This document shows, piece by piece, positions 36,403-44,638 of a stretch of 64,000 bases of DNA. The translations under genes were made by a program, and so were the position numbers. The notes beneath the pieces were generated by a model that worked only from the letters and a program-made list of their open reading frames with translations, was not told where the DNA came from and ran no database searches. Positions within the stretch are counted from its first letter, which is position 1. The number at the start of each line of letters is the position of its first letter. Source of the DNA: Maritimibacter sp. (GTDB lineage Bacteria; Pseudomonadota; Alphaproteobacteria; Rhodobacterales; Rhodobacteraceae); contig NZNT01000014.1 of NCBI GenBank assembly GCA_002695005.1, positions 90,208 to 154,207 of the forward strand, read 5' to 3'.

Positions 36403-37615
36403 CTTTCACCAGAACGGCAATATCACGACGCTCCACAACCTGCGTTCGCGCGGGGTCGAGGAGCTGAATTACGAGCTGGCGGCCTTCGCCCAGACCCGTA
36501 AGATCAGCCTCATCCTGCCTTCACTCTACTCGGAGCTCGAAGGGCCAGCGCTGAGCCACATCATCGACGAGCTCTCCAAGGTCCCGTACCTGCACCGGAT
36601 CGTTATCGGGCTGGACCGCGCGGAGGAAAGCCAGTTCCGCAAAGCGCGGGAGTTTTTTGCACGGCTGCCCCAGAACCACATCGTCATCTGGAACGACAGC
36701 CCTCGGATGCAGGAAATGCAGGCGCGGCTGGAGAACCTCGGCCTCGCACCGCAAGAGCCGGGCAAGGGCAAAAATGTCTGGTCCTGCATCGGCTATCTCA
36801 TCGGATGTGCCGACAGCGCGGTCATGGCGATCCATGACTGCGATATCCTGACCTACGACAACGAGATGCTCGCGCGGCTGGTTTATCCGGTCGCGAACCC
36901 GACTTTCCCCTACCAGGTTGCCAAGGGATATTACCCCCGGATCGGGGACGGCAAGCTCAACGGTCGCGTCACCCGCCTCTTGGTGTCGCCACTTCTCATC
37001 GCCCTCAAGAAGGTAATCGGGGACCGCGATTACATCGACTACCTGCGCTCGTTCCGCTATCCGCTCTCGGGTGAATTCGCGATGCGCACGGCGATTCTGC
37101 CCGACCTGCGCATCCCGTCGGACTGGGGGCTGGAAATCGGCGTCTTGTCCGAGGCATGGCGAAACCTCGCGCCGAAATCGGTCTGCCAGGTCGAAATCGC
37201 GGATGCCTATGACCACAAGCATCAGGACCTGTCGGCCGAGGATGCTTCGACCGGGCTAAGCCGCATGTCCACTGACATCTGCAAGGCGATCTTCCGCAAG
37301 CTCGCCGCAGACGGAACCGTGTTTACGCCCAACGTCTTCCGCACGCTCAAGGCGACGTATTACCGCCAGGCGCTCGACCTGCTCGACGGCTATTACAACG
37401 ACGCCAAGATGAACGGCCTGTTGATCGACCGGCATGGCGAGGAGAAGTCGATCGAGCTTTTTGCCGAGAACATCATCCGCGCCGGGAACATCTTTCTCGA
37501 CAACCCGCACGAGACACCGTTCATCCCGACGTGGAACCGGGTCCACGCCGCCGACCCGCATTTCCTGAAGGATTTGCAGATCGCCGCGCGCGAGGATCAG
37601 GCAGAGTTCGTCTGA
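36395..37615 (+). CDS. Glucosyl-/mannosyl-3-phosphoglycerate synthase-like glycosyltransferase
   Basis: The 406-residue GT-A enzyme begins MADFHQNGNITTLHNLRSRG. ISLILPSLYSELEGPALSHI and an AIHDCDILTYDNEML segment supply the DxD-type metal site. GEFAMRTAILPDLRIPSDWGLEIGVL resembles the acceptor region of GT78/GT81 synthases. It would transfer a sugar from NDP-glucose or GDP-mannose to 3-phosphoglycerate, giving the substrate of the phosphatase it overlaps. The product would be a compatible solute or a glycan precursor. Donor sugar unresolved. Confidence 0.82.
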   Translation: MADFHQNGNITTLHNLRSRGVEELNYELAAFAQTRKISLILPSLYSELEGPALSHIIDELSKVPYLHRIVIGLDRAEESQFRKAREFFARLPQNHIVIWNDSPRMQEMQARLENLGLAPQEPGKGKNVWSCIGYLIGCADSAVMAIHDCDILTYDNEMLARLVYPVANPTFPYQVAKGYYPRIGDGKLNGRVTRLLVSPLLIALKKVIGDRDYIDYLRSFRYPLSGEFAMRTAILPDLRIPSDWGLEIGVLSEAWRNLAPKSVCQVEIADAYDHKHQDLSAEDASTGLSRMSTDICKAIFRKLAADGTVFTPNVFRTLKATYYRQALDLLDGYYNDAKMNGLLIDRHGEEKSIELFAENIIRAGNIFLDNPHETPFIPTWNRVHAADPHFLKDLQIAAREDQAEFV

Positions 37616-38350
37616 CTAGCGCCGGAAGGGCAGCGTCGGCTGTCTGAGCATGGCGCGCGTGACGAACGGCAGATAATACCGTGCGATCCGCAACGCCACA
37701 TGCGGCGTCCGCAGGGCGCGGTACAGCCAGCGCATGTTCAGCCGCACGATCGGATCTGGGTAATAGGGATGTCGTGCCGTCTGGTGGACAAACGCGCCGC
37801 AGGTCACGATAGCCGCCGGTTTCGCGAGCCACGCTTTCGCCTGAAGCGCCAGTTGCTCCTGCCACGGGCTCCCGACCGACAACAGAACCACGTCCGGCTC
37901 GGCACGCGCGAGTTCGTCGAGCACCTGCCGCCCGGCGATGTCATAGCCGGAGCGCGCCAACACGATGTCGAGGCCCGGGTGTCGATCCTCGAGACACCGG
38001 GCGACACCTGCGGCTTCCTGCGCCGTACCGCCAACAAGGGCGAGGCGCAGGCCGGCCGCCGCGATCCGGTCAATTGCCCGCAAACCGACTGCCGAATAAT
38101 CGAAAGACAGGCTTTCGCAGGGCCTGCCTGCCACCCGCGCAGCCAACCGCGCCATCACCCCGCCGTCGGCCACCACGAAGTCGTCGGCCCCCACCGGGAA
38201 TTGACCGGCGCGCTGGAGAGCCAGTGTGTACGGGTTCAGATACCAGGCGACTTCCGACATCTTCCGCGGTCTCACAAGCCAGTCGTGCAGGTCATCTTCG
38301 GTGGCGATCAGGCGTGAATGCCCTGAAACGGTGGTTGCGCTGTATAGCAT
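37616..38350 (-). CDS. WecB/TagA/CpsF family glycosyltransferase
   Basis: The 244-residue protein is a GT26-type transferase. DDFVVADGGVMARLAARVAG early, LRLALVGGTAQEAAGVARCL and GLDIVLARSGYDI in the middle, and VVLLSVGSPWQEQLALQAKAW precede AIVTCGAFVHQTA. Members add ManNAcA or similar sugars to lipid-linked intermediates. Its stop abuts that of the convergent synthase (bases 37615/37616). It is three bases downstream of the GT4 gene, so the two are one transcript. Confidence 0.88.
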   Translation of the reverse strand: MLYSATTVSGHSRLIATEDDLHDWLVRPRKMSEVAWYLNPYTLALQRAGQFPVGADDFVVADGGVMARLAARVAGRPCESLSFDYSAVGLRAIDRIAAAGLRLALVGGTAQEAAGVARCLEDRHPGLDIVLARSGYDIAGRQVLDELARAEPDVVLLSVGSPWQEQLALQAKAWLAKPAAIVTCGAFVHQTARHPYYPDPIVRLNMRWLYRALRTPHVALRIARYYLPFVTRAMLRQPTLPFRR

Positions 38351-38353
38351 TAT

Positions 38354-39367
38354 TCAAACCTTCGACGCGCGCAGACCGGTTGTATCGGCGTCAGAACGCG
38401 CCAGATCGCGACATTCTACCGATATCTCCAGACCAAGCGCCTCCTGCCAGACTGGCCAAAGCGCCTCGTCCCAAACCCCGGTAAGATCATAGCGGCCTCG
38501 CGCAAGCCGCGTAAAGGCACGAGTGAGTGTGTCTGGGGACGGGTCGATTTCAGTGACGGGCCCTATGCGACGCACGAAGTCCGCGCGGCCGGTGTGAAAG
38601 CCATTCGCAAGGATCGGGCACCCGGCAAGGGCGGCCTCAACCATGATCGTGGGAAAGCCCTCGTAGTCGGACCAGACGACCAGCGCATCGGCCGAGGCGA
38701 GTGCGGGTTGCGGGTCCGCGCCCGGGGGCGCGAGCGTGACCCCCTCCGGCACCGGCTGGTCCGCCGGATATCCGAAGGCCGTGAGTTGGACGCGGTGTCC
38801 TTGCGCGCGCGCGTCCCCGATGGCCACACAGATCAGATCGAACCGCTTTTGCCTTCCGGGTCGCCCGACGTGGACAAGGTGGCCCATCTCCGCCGACGCA
38901 CGGATCGCGACCGAGGCCGGGAGGTTCGCCGCGACGGGTGATAGTGCTGACCGGATTGCTCGTCGCCGCACGAAGGGCAATCCGGAAATGTCTCGGGCCA
39001 GCTCGTCACAGACGCAGATCACGGGGCCGATGTGGCTCATCGCTTCGATGAAGGCCCGGTCCAGGCCTCGCCGCGCCACGCCGCCGACGACCGGAACGTG
39101 ACGCCAATAGACAAGACGCGCGGTCAGCGCGCGCGGCCCAATCTCGAGCAGATCGCGCTTGCGGGAAACGACGAGACGACGTCCCCGCAGCTTCAACGCC
39201 TCCACCGGCAGGGCGCGGGCACCATAAACCTCGCCACCGCCGCGACAGACGAGTTCCGCTGCGACACCGTGACGGCGCAGGAAATCACGCAGGCGCAGAG
39301 AGACGCGCTCGATGCCTCCTGCCGCCTCCCAGCGGCAATAGATCAGGATCGGATCGTCGGCGCTCAT
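38354..39367 (-). CDS. GT4-type glycosyltransferase
   Basis: The 337-residue product starts MSADDPILIYCRWEAAGGIERVS and has the GT-B arrangement. The C-terminal donor domain begins at MGHLVHVGRPGRQKRFD, and ADALVVWSDYEGFPTIMVEAALAGCPIL holds the E-x7-E-like nucleotide-sugar signature (SDYEGFPTIMVEA). Upstream codons in the same frame are out of register with mnmH's promoter and are not used. With the WecB-type gene it forms a two-gene minus-strand unit facing the sulfotransferase operon. Confidence 0.85.
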   Translation of the reverse strand: MSADDPILIYCRWEAAGGIERVSLRLRDFLRRHGVAAELVCRGGGEVYGARALPVEALKLRGRRLVVSRKRDLLEIGPRALTARLVYWRHVPVVGGVARRGLDRAFIEAMSHIGPVICVCDELARDISGLPFVRRRAIRSALSPVAANLPASVAIRASAEMGHLVHVGRPGRQKRFDLICVAIGDARAQGHRVQLTAFGYPADQPVPEGVTLAPPGADPQPALASADALVVWSDYEGFPTIMVEAALAGCPILANGFHTGRADFVRRIGPVTEIDPSPDTLTRAFTRLARGRYDLTGVWDEALWPVWQEALGLEISVECRDLARSDADTTGLRASKV

Positions 39368-39481
39368 GGCGCAGTTTCCGACGCACCGTGCGCCGGCGCA
39401 AGCCCCGGCTGGCCTTGACCGGGCGGTTCGGCTAAACCCCGCAATCGAAACCGGGCGCGGCCCGGCCCCGAAGGAGTGCCC

Positions 39482-40522
39482 ATGGCCGTCCGGCTTACCT
39501 CGCTCACCGATCTCGACGCGCTCGGTTTCGACGACATCATCGACGCGCGCTCGCCCGCCGAATACGCCGAGGATCGGGTGCCGGGGGCAATGAGCTTGCC
39601 GGTGCTGGACAATGACGAGCGCGCACGGGTTGGCACGATCTATGTGCAGCAGGACCCGTTCACGGCCCGCAAGATCGGCGCGGCGCTGGTCGCGCGCAAT
39701 GCCGCGGCCCATATCGAGGGGCCGCTGGCGGGGCGCGACGGCGGATGGAAACCGCTGGTCTATTGCTGGCGCGGCGGGCAACGCTCCAATTCCTTCGCGT
39801 CGATCCTGAGCCAGATCGGCTGGCGCGCGGATGTGCTTGAGGGGGGCTACCGCACCTACCGCCGGCTGGTCGTGGATATGCTCCACCGGGATGCCCTGCC
39901 CCACCGGCTTATGTTGATCGACGGCGGGACAGGGTCGGCGAAGACGCGGCTTCTGCATCACATCGGAGACTCGGGCGGTCAGGTGCTCGACCTCGAAGGG
40001 CACGCCTCGCACAGGGGGTCGCTCTTCGGCTTGGTGGGCGGCGCGCAACCGAGCCAGAAGGCGTTCGAGTCGGGCATCGCCATGACGCTCGCAAGGCTCG
40101 ACCCGTCTCGGCCCGTGTTCGTGGAAGCCGAGAGCAGCAAGGTGGGCGAGGTGCTCGTCCCACCGTCGCTATGGAAAGCGATGCTCGCAGCACCCTATGT
40201 CGAAATATCGGCCCCGCTCACCGCCCGCGCGCGCCATTCCGTCGCCACCTACCCGGATATCGTTGACGACCCGGAACGGCTCGCTGCCACCCTCGACCAG
40301 CTCGTATGCTACCATGGGCGCGAGGTCATTGGCGGATGGAAGGAGCTCGCGGCGGCTGGCGACTGGACAGCGCTGGCGGAGGCCCTGATCGGCACGCATT
40401 ACGACCCGCGATACAAACGGATTCGGCGGGAGGCCGAGCCTGAACAGGTCTTGAATCTCGACGATCTGTCGGACGCGTCCCTGTCCGCGACCGCGCGCGA
40501 CCTCGTGAATACCTACGGCTGA
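39482..40522 (+). CDS. mnmH: tRNA 2-selenouridine(34) synthase
   Basis: The 346-residue enzyme replaces sulfur by selenium at U34 of certain tRNAs, via a geranylated intermediate. The N-terminal rhodanese domain has its active Cys at 95 (VYCWRGGQRS), and the P-loop follows at about 148-156 (GGTGSAKTRLL). The ATG at 39482 follows AAGGAG at 39471-39476. It converges with selD, four bases between stops, which supplies its selenophosphate. Confidence 0.95.
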   Translation: MAVRLTSLTDLDALGFDDIIDARSPAEYAEDRVPGAMSLPVLDNDERARVGTIYVQQDPFTARKIGAALVARNAAAHIEGPLAGRDGGWKPLVYCWRGGQRSNSFASILSQIGWRADVLEGGYRTYRRLVVDMLHRDALPHRLMLIDGGTGSAKTRLLHHIGDSGGQVLDLEGHASHRGSLFGLVGGAQPSQKAFESGIAMTLARLDPSRPVFVEAESSKVGEVLVPPSLWKAMLAAPYVEISAPLTARARHSVATYPDIVDDPERLAATLDQLVCYHGREVIGGWKELAAAGDWTALAEALIGTHYDPRYKRIRREAEPEQVLNLDDLSDASLSATARDLVNTYG

Positions 40523-40526
40523 CCGT

Positions 40527-42713
40527 TCAGGCGACAGACAGACCCGCGCCTTCAACGATCCGCCGGATCACGACGCCGGGTTCACCCGTCGCAGCAATGG
40601 CCGCGAGGCATCCAGCGACATCATCCGGCGACACGACCGCGAGAAAGCCCCCGGCGGTTTGCGGATCATGCAGCAGCGCCATAAGGTCATTGTCCCCCAT
40701 TCCCGCGACCGGCGCGGCGGCGACGTTCGCGGCATGGATCGTCGAGCGCACGCCCTGCGCCGCAAGCGCCCGCGCGCCCGGATAGGTCGGAACGGCGGAA
40801 AGGTCGATCTCCGCCCCGACGCCCGACGCCTTGCAGATGGCGGCAAGGTGGCCTGCGAGGCCGAAGCCGGTCACATCCGTCATGGCATGGGCGCCGGCCA
40901 GTGCGGCGGCGGCTGCGCCCTGCGGTCGGGCCATGGTGGCGAGGACTTCGGCCACGTCGCGGCCGTCCGCCTTGCCCTGCATCTCACCCGCAAGAAGCGT
41001 GCCGGTTCCGATGGGCCGGGTGAGGATCACGGCGTCGCCCGGTTTTGCGCCTGCGACCGAAATGGGATCTCGGGGGGCCAGCCCGGTGAGGGTGAAGCCC
41101 AGCACCATTTCGGCCCCCATCGTGCTGTGACCACCGACGATCTGCGCACCGGCAGCGGTGATGACATCCTCGGCCGCTGCCATGATCTCGGCGATCACGC
41201 GGGCCTGTAGCGGCTCGGACTGGCGCGGCAAGGTGATCGAGACGAGTGCGGCCTGCGGCTCCGCCCCCATCGCCCAGATGTCGCCAAGCGCGTGAACAGC
41301 AGCGATCCGGGCAAACAGGGCCGGGTCTTCCGTGAACGCGCGCAGATGGTCGGTGGTCAGAACCTGCCGCACCCCGCCGATATCGAGAACGGCGGCGTCG
41401 TCTCCGGGCCCAGACAGGACATCCTTGCGCCCGGGGCCTGCCTGCATCCGCGCCAGCGCGGCGGCAAGCACGTCCGGCCCGACCTTGGACCCGCAGCCGG
41501 CACACAACATCTGCGCGTCCGTCCCAAGCTCCGCACGCACGCCATCTGCGACCTGCGCCGGCAATCCCGGTGCGGTCATGTCGGGCAGGTGGCGGAAACG
41601 GTCCATGAATTTCTGATCGATCCGGTTCTTCCATTGCCAAAGGAGCGGACCGGCCGCCGCAAGCGACCACTTGGAGGCGAGCGCAGATTTGCCGCCGAGC
41701 GAGACCAGCTTGAGAAAGTCCTTCTGCGGGCGGAACGACCGCATCGGGCCGCCCGACAACGCCGCTTTGAGGTTCGCGGCGAGAACCGGCGCGGCGCGCA
41801 CGGCGAAGACCCCGGCTTTCGGGCGCGGCGTTTCGGTGAGGTGTGCACAGTCGCCGACGGCGAAAAGCTCCGGGTGCCCCTCCACCTGAAGCGTGGGGCC
41901 GACGCGGAGGAAGCCCTCGGACGTGGTCGGCAGCGCTGTGTCCGCCAGCCAGGAATGGGCGAAAGCGCCTGCCGCGCCAACGGTTAGTGCCGCCGGAATG
42001 GTCCTGCCATCGACGAGGATGACGTGATCCGGCGCGACCTGTGCCACCCCGCTACCCGTCAGCACCTCGACACCATGATCGGCGAGCGCCGTTCGGACGC
42101 TGGACAGCGCACGGGGCGTGAAGCCGGTCAAATCCGGGCCCGCCTCGATGAGCGTCACCCGCGGCGATGCGCCCGCCTCGGTGAGCCTATGGGACATGGC
42201 GAGCGAAAGCTCCGTTCCGGCCACGCCTCCACCGATCACGGCAACCTCGGGCCGCGCGCCGCCATCAACAACCTCGGCAACAAAGCGCTCCCATGCCGAG
42301 GCGTACCGATCCAGCGGCTTGGCCCCGATCCCGTGGTCTGCGAACCCTTCGATCCCCGGCATTTCGGCGTGGATGCCGATATCGACCGAGGCCACATCAT
42401 ACCCAATGTCTCCCCGCCCCGCGACGTGCACGGTCCGAGCCTGCGCATCCAGCCCGTCCACCGCGCCGAGGATCAGCCGGGCCCCGGCGAACCGCGCGAG
42501 CCGAACGAGGTCGATGTCGAGGTCTGTCCGGCTGTAATGCCCGGCAATATGCCCGGGAAGCATCCCCGAATACGGCGCAGTCGGACCGGGGTTGATGAGC
42601 GTCAGGCGCACACCCGGTAGGGGTGCCATGCCCCACTTCCGCAGCGCGAGCGCATGAGCGTGGCCGCCGCCGATCAGCACAAGGTCTCGGGTCAGGGGAA
42701 TCTGGGGCTGCAT
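40527..42713 (-). CDS. selD: Selenide, water dikinase fused to an N-terminal NADH-dehydrogenase-like flavoprotein
   Basis: The 728-residue protein has two parts. Residues 1-385 form a pyridine-nucleotide disulfide oxidoreductase/NDH-2-like domain (LVLIGGGHAHALAL for FAD, VAVIGGGVAGTELSLAM for NADH, LFAVGDCAHLTETP near its end). Residues about 395-728 form SelD, with the catalytic-position Cys at 407 (CAGCGSKVG), GPGDDAAVLD, a VGGHSTMGAEMVLG segment and DVTGFGLAGHLA. SelD makes selenophosphate from selenide and ATP. The active-site residue is Cys (TGC), not selenocysteine. AAGGAG precedes ATG 42713. Confidence 0.95.
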   Translation of the reverse strand: MQPQIPLTRDLVLIGGGHAHALALRKWGMAPLPGVRLTLINPGPTAPYSGMLPGHIAGHYSRTDLDIDLVRLARFAGARLILGAVDGLDAQARTVHVAGRGDIGYDVASVDIGIHAEMPGIEGFADHGIGAKPLDRYASAWERFVAEVVDGGARPEVAVIGGGVAGTELSLAMSHRLTEAGASPRVTLIEAGPDLTGFTPRALSSVRTALADHGVEVLTGSGVAQVAPDHVILVDGRTIPAALTVGAAGAFAHSWLADTALPTTSEGFLRVGPTLQVEGHPELFAVGDCAHLTETPRPKAGVFAVRAAPVLAANLKAALSGGPMRSFRPQKDFLKLVSLGGKSALASKWSLAAAGPLLWQWKNRIDQKFMDRFRHLPDMTAPGLPAQVADGVRAELGTDAQMLCAGCGSKVGPDVLAAALARMQAGPGRKDVLSGPGDDAAVLDIGGVRQVLTTDHLRAFTEDPALFARIAAVHALGDIWAMGAEPQAALVSITLPRQSEPLQARVIAEIMAAAEDVITAAGAQIVGGHSTMGAEMVLGFTLTGLAPRDPISVAGAKPGDAVILTRPIGTGTLLAGEMQGKADGRDVAEVLATMARPQGAAAAALAGAHAMTDVTGFGLAGHLAAICKASGVGAEIDLSAVPTYPGARALAAQGVRSTIHAANVAAAPVAGMGDNDLMALLHDPQTAGGFLAVVSPDDVAGCLAAIAATGEPGVVIRRIVEGAGLSVA

Positions 42714-42834
42714 GGGCACTCCTTTGCACCTCATTTACCCGAGCGAACCGGCCTTGCCCATGCGACTAGTCGACTTGATCTGTCGCATGGATGGCTCCTG
42801 CGGCCGCGCGTATTATCGGGAAAAGGAGGACTCA

Positions 42835-43269
42835 ATGAAGCTCACATCCCTTTTCTCGCTCCTCGTAGCCTTGGCCGCGTCACCGTCCCTCGCTCAGGAC
42901 TGTATCCCCTACACGTCCGACCCGTCCGAACTTCCCGGCACGTTCGTCGTGCGCTACACGGCCGATTGGTCGGATTTCGACCATTTCAATTCCAAGGGTG
43001 TACGTTTGCAGAGCGCTGCGGCCGTCCTTCAACAGGACCGCGCGAACGTGCATAAATTCGGGAAATCGACGGCCTTCGACAGCCGCGACGGATACTTCGT
43101 GAATTTGCAGCGTCGTCAGCTTTTGGGCTCTGCCGAGGTGACGGCGTTCTGCGGGCTGTCATCCAACGTGGTGCGGCGTGCCGTCGTGAACGGCACGGTC
43201 TCCGGAACCGTCATGTTCTACAGGGCATGGGACGGGCGCTACGTCGCAGCCGTCGATCTCGCAGGCTGA
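42835..43269 (+). CDS. Small secreted hypothetical protein
   Basis: The 144-residue product starts at 42835 behind AAGGAGGA with a signal peptide (MKLTSLFSLLVALAASPSLA, cleaved before QDC). The mature part has two cysteines (QDCIPY, AFCGLSS), no recognised domain, and a mostly beta-like C-terminal half ending AWDGRYVAAVDLAG. It would be periplasmic or exported. I do not recognise the family. It stands alone, divergent from selD and convergent with the DUF3089 gene. Confidence 0.7.
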   Translation: MKLTSLFSLLVALAASPSLAQDCIPYTSDPSELPGTFVVRYTADWSDFDHFNSKGVRLQSAAAVLQQDRANVHKFGKSTAFDSRDGYFVNLQRRQLLGSAEVTAFCGLSSNVVRRAVVNGTVSGTVMFYRAWDGRYVAAVDLAG

Positions 43270-43282
43270 CGCGTCGTTGCTT

Positions 43283-43308
43283 CGGGGCGACGGGTTGCCG
43301 ACGCCCCG
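43283..43308. terminator. Hairpin between convergent genes
   Basis: The arms CGGGGCG (43283-43289) and CGCCCCG (43302-43308) pair outside an A/A mismatch and an inner CGG/CCG stem closed by a GTTG loop. It lies in the 44-base gap between two convergent stops. No strong T-run on either side. Confidence 0.5.
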
Positions 43309-43313
43309 GCCTG

Positions 43314-44441
43314 TCAATCGGTCATGTGGGCGGCGGCCTGCTGCCGGACCAACTCGATCAGGTCGCCCTGCGTGGCGTACATCTCGATCAGGTGGAGGCC
43401 CCACTGCGGTGAGGGGTTGCCCATGACGGTCAGCTCTCCGCCGATGTCGTCTGCGCGCGGGTCTTCCGGTTCGGCATGGACCTTGAGCGACAGAAACTGC
43501 GCCCCGTCCCGGTCGATACACTCGGCGCTGAGGAGCCCGGGCGTGGAAACCCAACCGGTTCCGATCTCGCCATCGGCCAGCCAGGGGTCGCCCTGCCGCG
43601 CCGAGCCGCCGTATTCCACGGGGAAATACGGCATGAGTTCATCACGACCGAGGAGTGCTGCGGGGTCGGTGCAGCCAACCTGCATCCCCTCCCCTTCCGC
43701 GCGCCCGAACAATCCGCCTTCCGGCGGCGTCGCGCCCTCGAGAAACGTGACATAAGAAATCGCACACCCGGTGTCCTGCGCCGACTCGCACCGCGGCAAG
43801 GATGCGAGATCGCCGCCTGATGGTTCACCTGTCGGCCGTTCGACGTTGGTTCCGACGAGGATCGCGGACAGGAGTTGATCGGCCAGCGGCGTTCCGGCGA
43901 CGGCGCGTGCGATAAGCGGTTCCAGCATGATCGAGCCCTGACTGTGGCCAATCAGGACGAAGGGGCGCCCGTCGTTGTCGTTTTCGATGTACTGCCGGAA
44001 AGCCGCGCCCACGTCGCCCATCGCCATCGCCCAATCCGTCCCGGCGTTGCTCCCCGACAGCTGCGCGCGCAGACCCGCGAGTGTCACCTGCCTGTAAAGC
44101 GGAGCATAAAGGCGGCAGACTTCGCCGAAACGGGCGAACTGGCGCTCGGCCACGGTGCGTTCCGCCGGGTCGGCCTGCATGTCGGAGTTGGGCGTCGAAT
44201 CGGTCGAGACCGTGGGGTAGACGTAGAAGCAGTCGACGCCCGGGTCCTCTGCAGCGACGAAGTCCTCGCGCCGGGTGCTTCCATCCGCCTCGATCACTGT
44301 CGTATCGAGATTGGCAGCGCAGGGCCCCTCGACACCCGGCCTGCACAGCCAGTTGGCCGCGTCGCCATAGTCCGGCGTCTGAGCGAAAGCGGGCGACGAC
44401 AGCCCAAGAGCCGCGATTGCGGCGAGTAAATTCCTGTTCAT
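43314..44441 (-). CDS. Secreted DUF3089 alpha/beta-hydrolase-like protein
   Basis: The 375-residue precursor has a signal peptide (MNRNLLAAIAALGLSSPAFA, then QTP). The DUF3089 domain follows: an early ANWLCRPGV, DCFYVYPTVSTDSTPNSDM, and a nucleophile elbow VLIGHSQGSIMLEPL (G-H-S-Q-G) characteristic of serine hydrolases. Eight or so cysteines suggest periplasmic disulfides. Substrate unknown. GGGAGGAACAC upstream supports ATG 44441. Confidence 0.85.
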   Translation of the reverse strand: MNRNLLAAIAALGLSSPAFAQTPDYGDAANWLCRPGVEGPCAANLDTTVIEADGSTRREDFVAAEDPGVDCFYVYPTVSTDSTPNSDMQADPAERTVAERQFARFGEVCRLYAPLYRQVTLAGLRAQLSGSNAGTDWAMAMGDVGAAFRQYIENDNDGRPFVLIGHSQGSIMLEPLIARAVAGTPLADQLLSAILVGTNVERPTGEPSGGDLASLPRCESAQDTGCAISYVTFLEGATPPEGGLFGRAEGEGMQVGCTDPAALLGRDELMPYFPVEYGGSARQGDPWLADGEIGTGWVSTPGLLSAECIDRDGAQFLSLKVHAEPEDPRADDIGGELTVMGNPSPQWGLHLIEMYATQGDLIELVRQQAAAHMTD

Positions 44442-44638
44442 GTGTGTTCCTCCCTGTATGGACCCGACGCGGTTCGATAGCGCGAACAAATGGGTCACAG
44501 AGTCACGTTAATCGGGAGGGTTCCACCTGTCCAGTTTTCAGAATTATATTCCGCACTGCGAAACTAAGCATACTTCAGACAAGTCTTTCGACACCCGCAT
44601 TAGCCGAGGACAGGACCGCACCGCTGCAAGGATGGGTG
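44442..44638. other. Intergenic region upstream of the DUF3089 gene
   Basis: This 197-base gap has AT-rich stretches near 44500-44590 (AGTCACGTTAAT, TTCAGAATTATATTCCG) and should contain the DUF3089 promoter on the minus strand. I see no gene, tRNA or clear hairpin in it. Confidence 0.3.

Noticed and set aside
41495..41515. Possible selenocysteine in SelD
   Set aside because: The catalytic-position codon is TGC (Cys), with no in-frame TGA, so no selenocysteine is needed.
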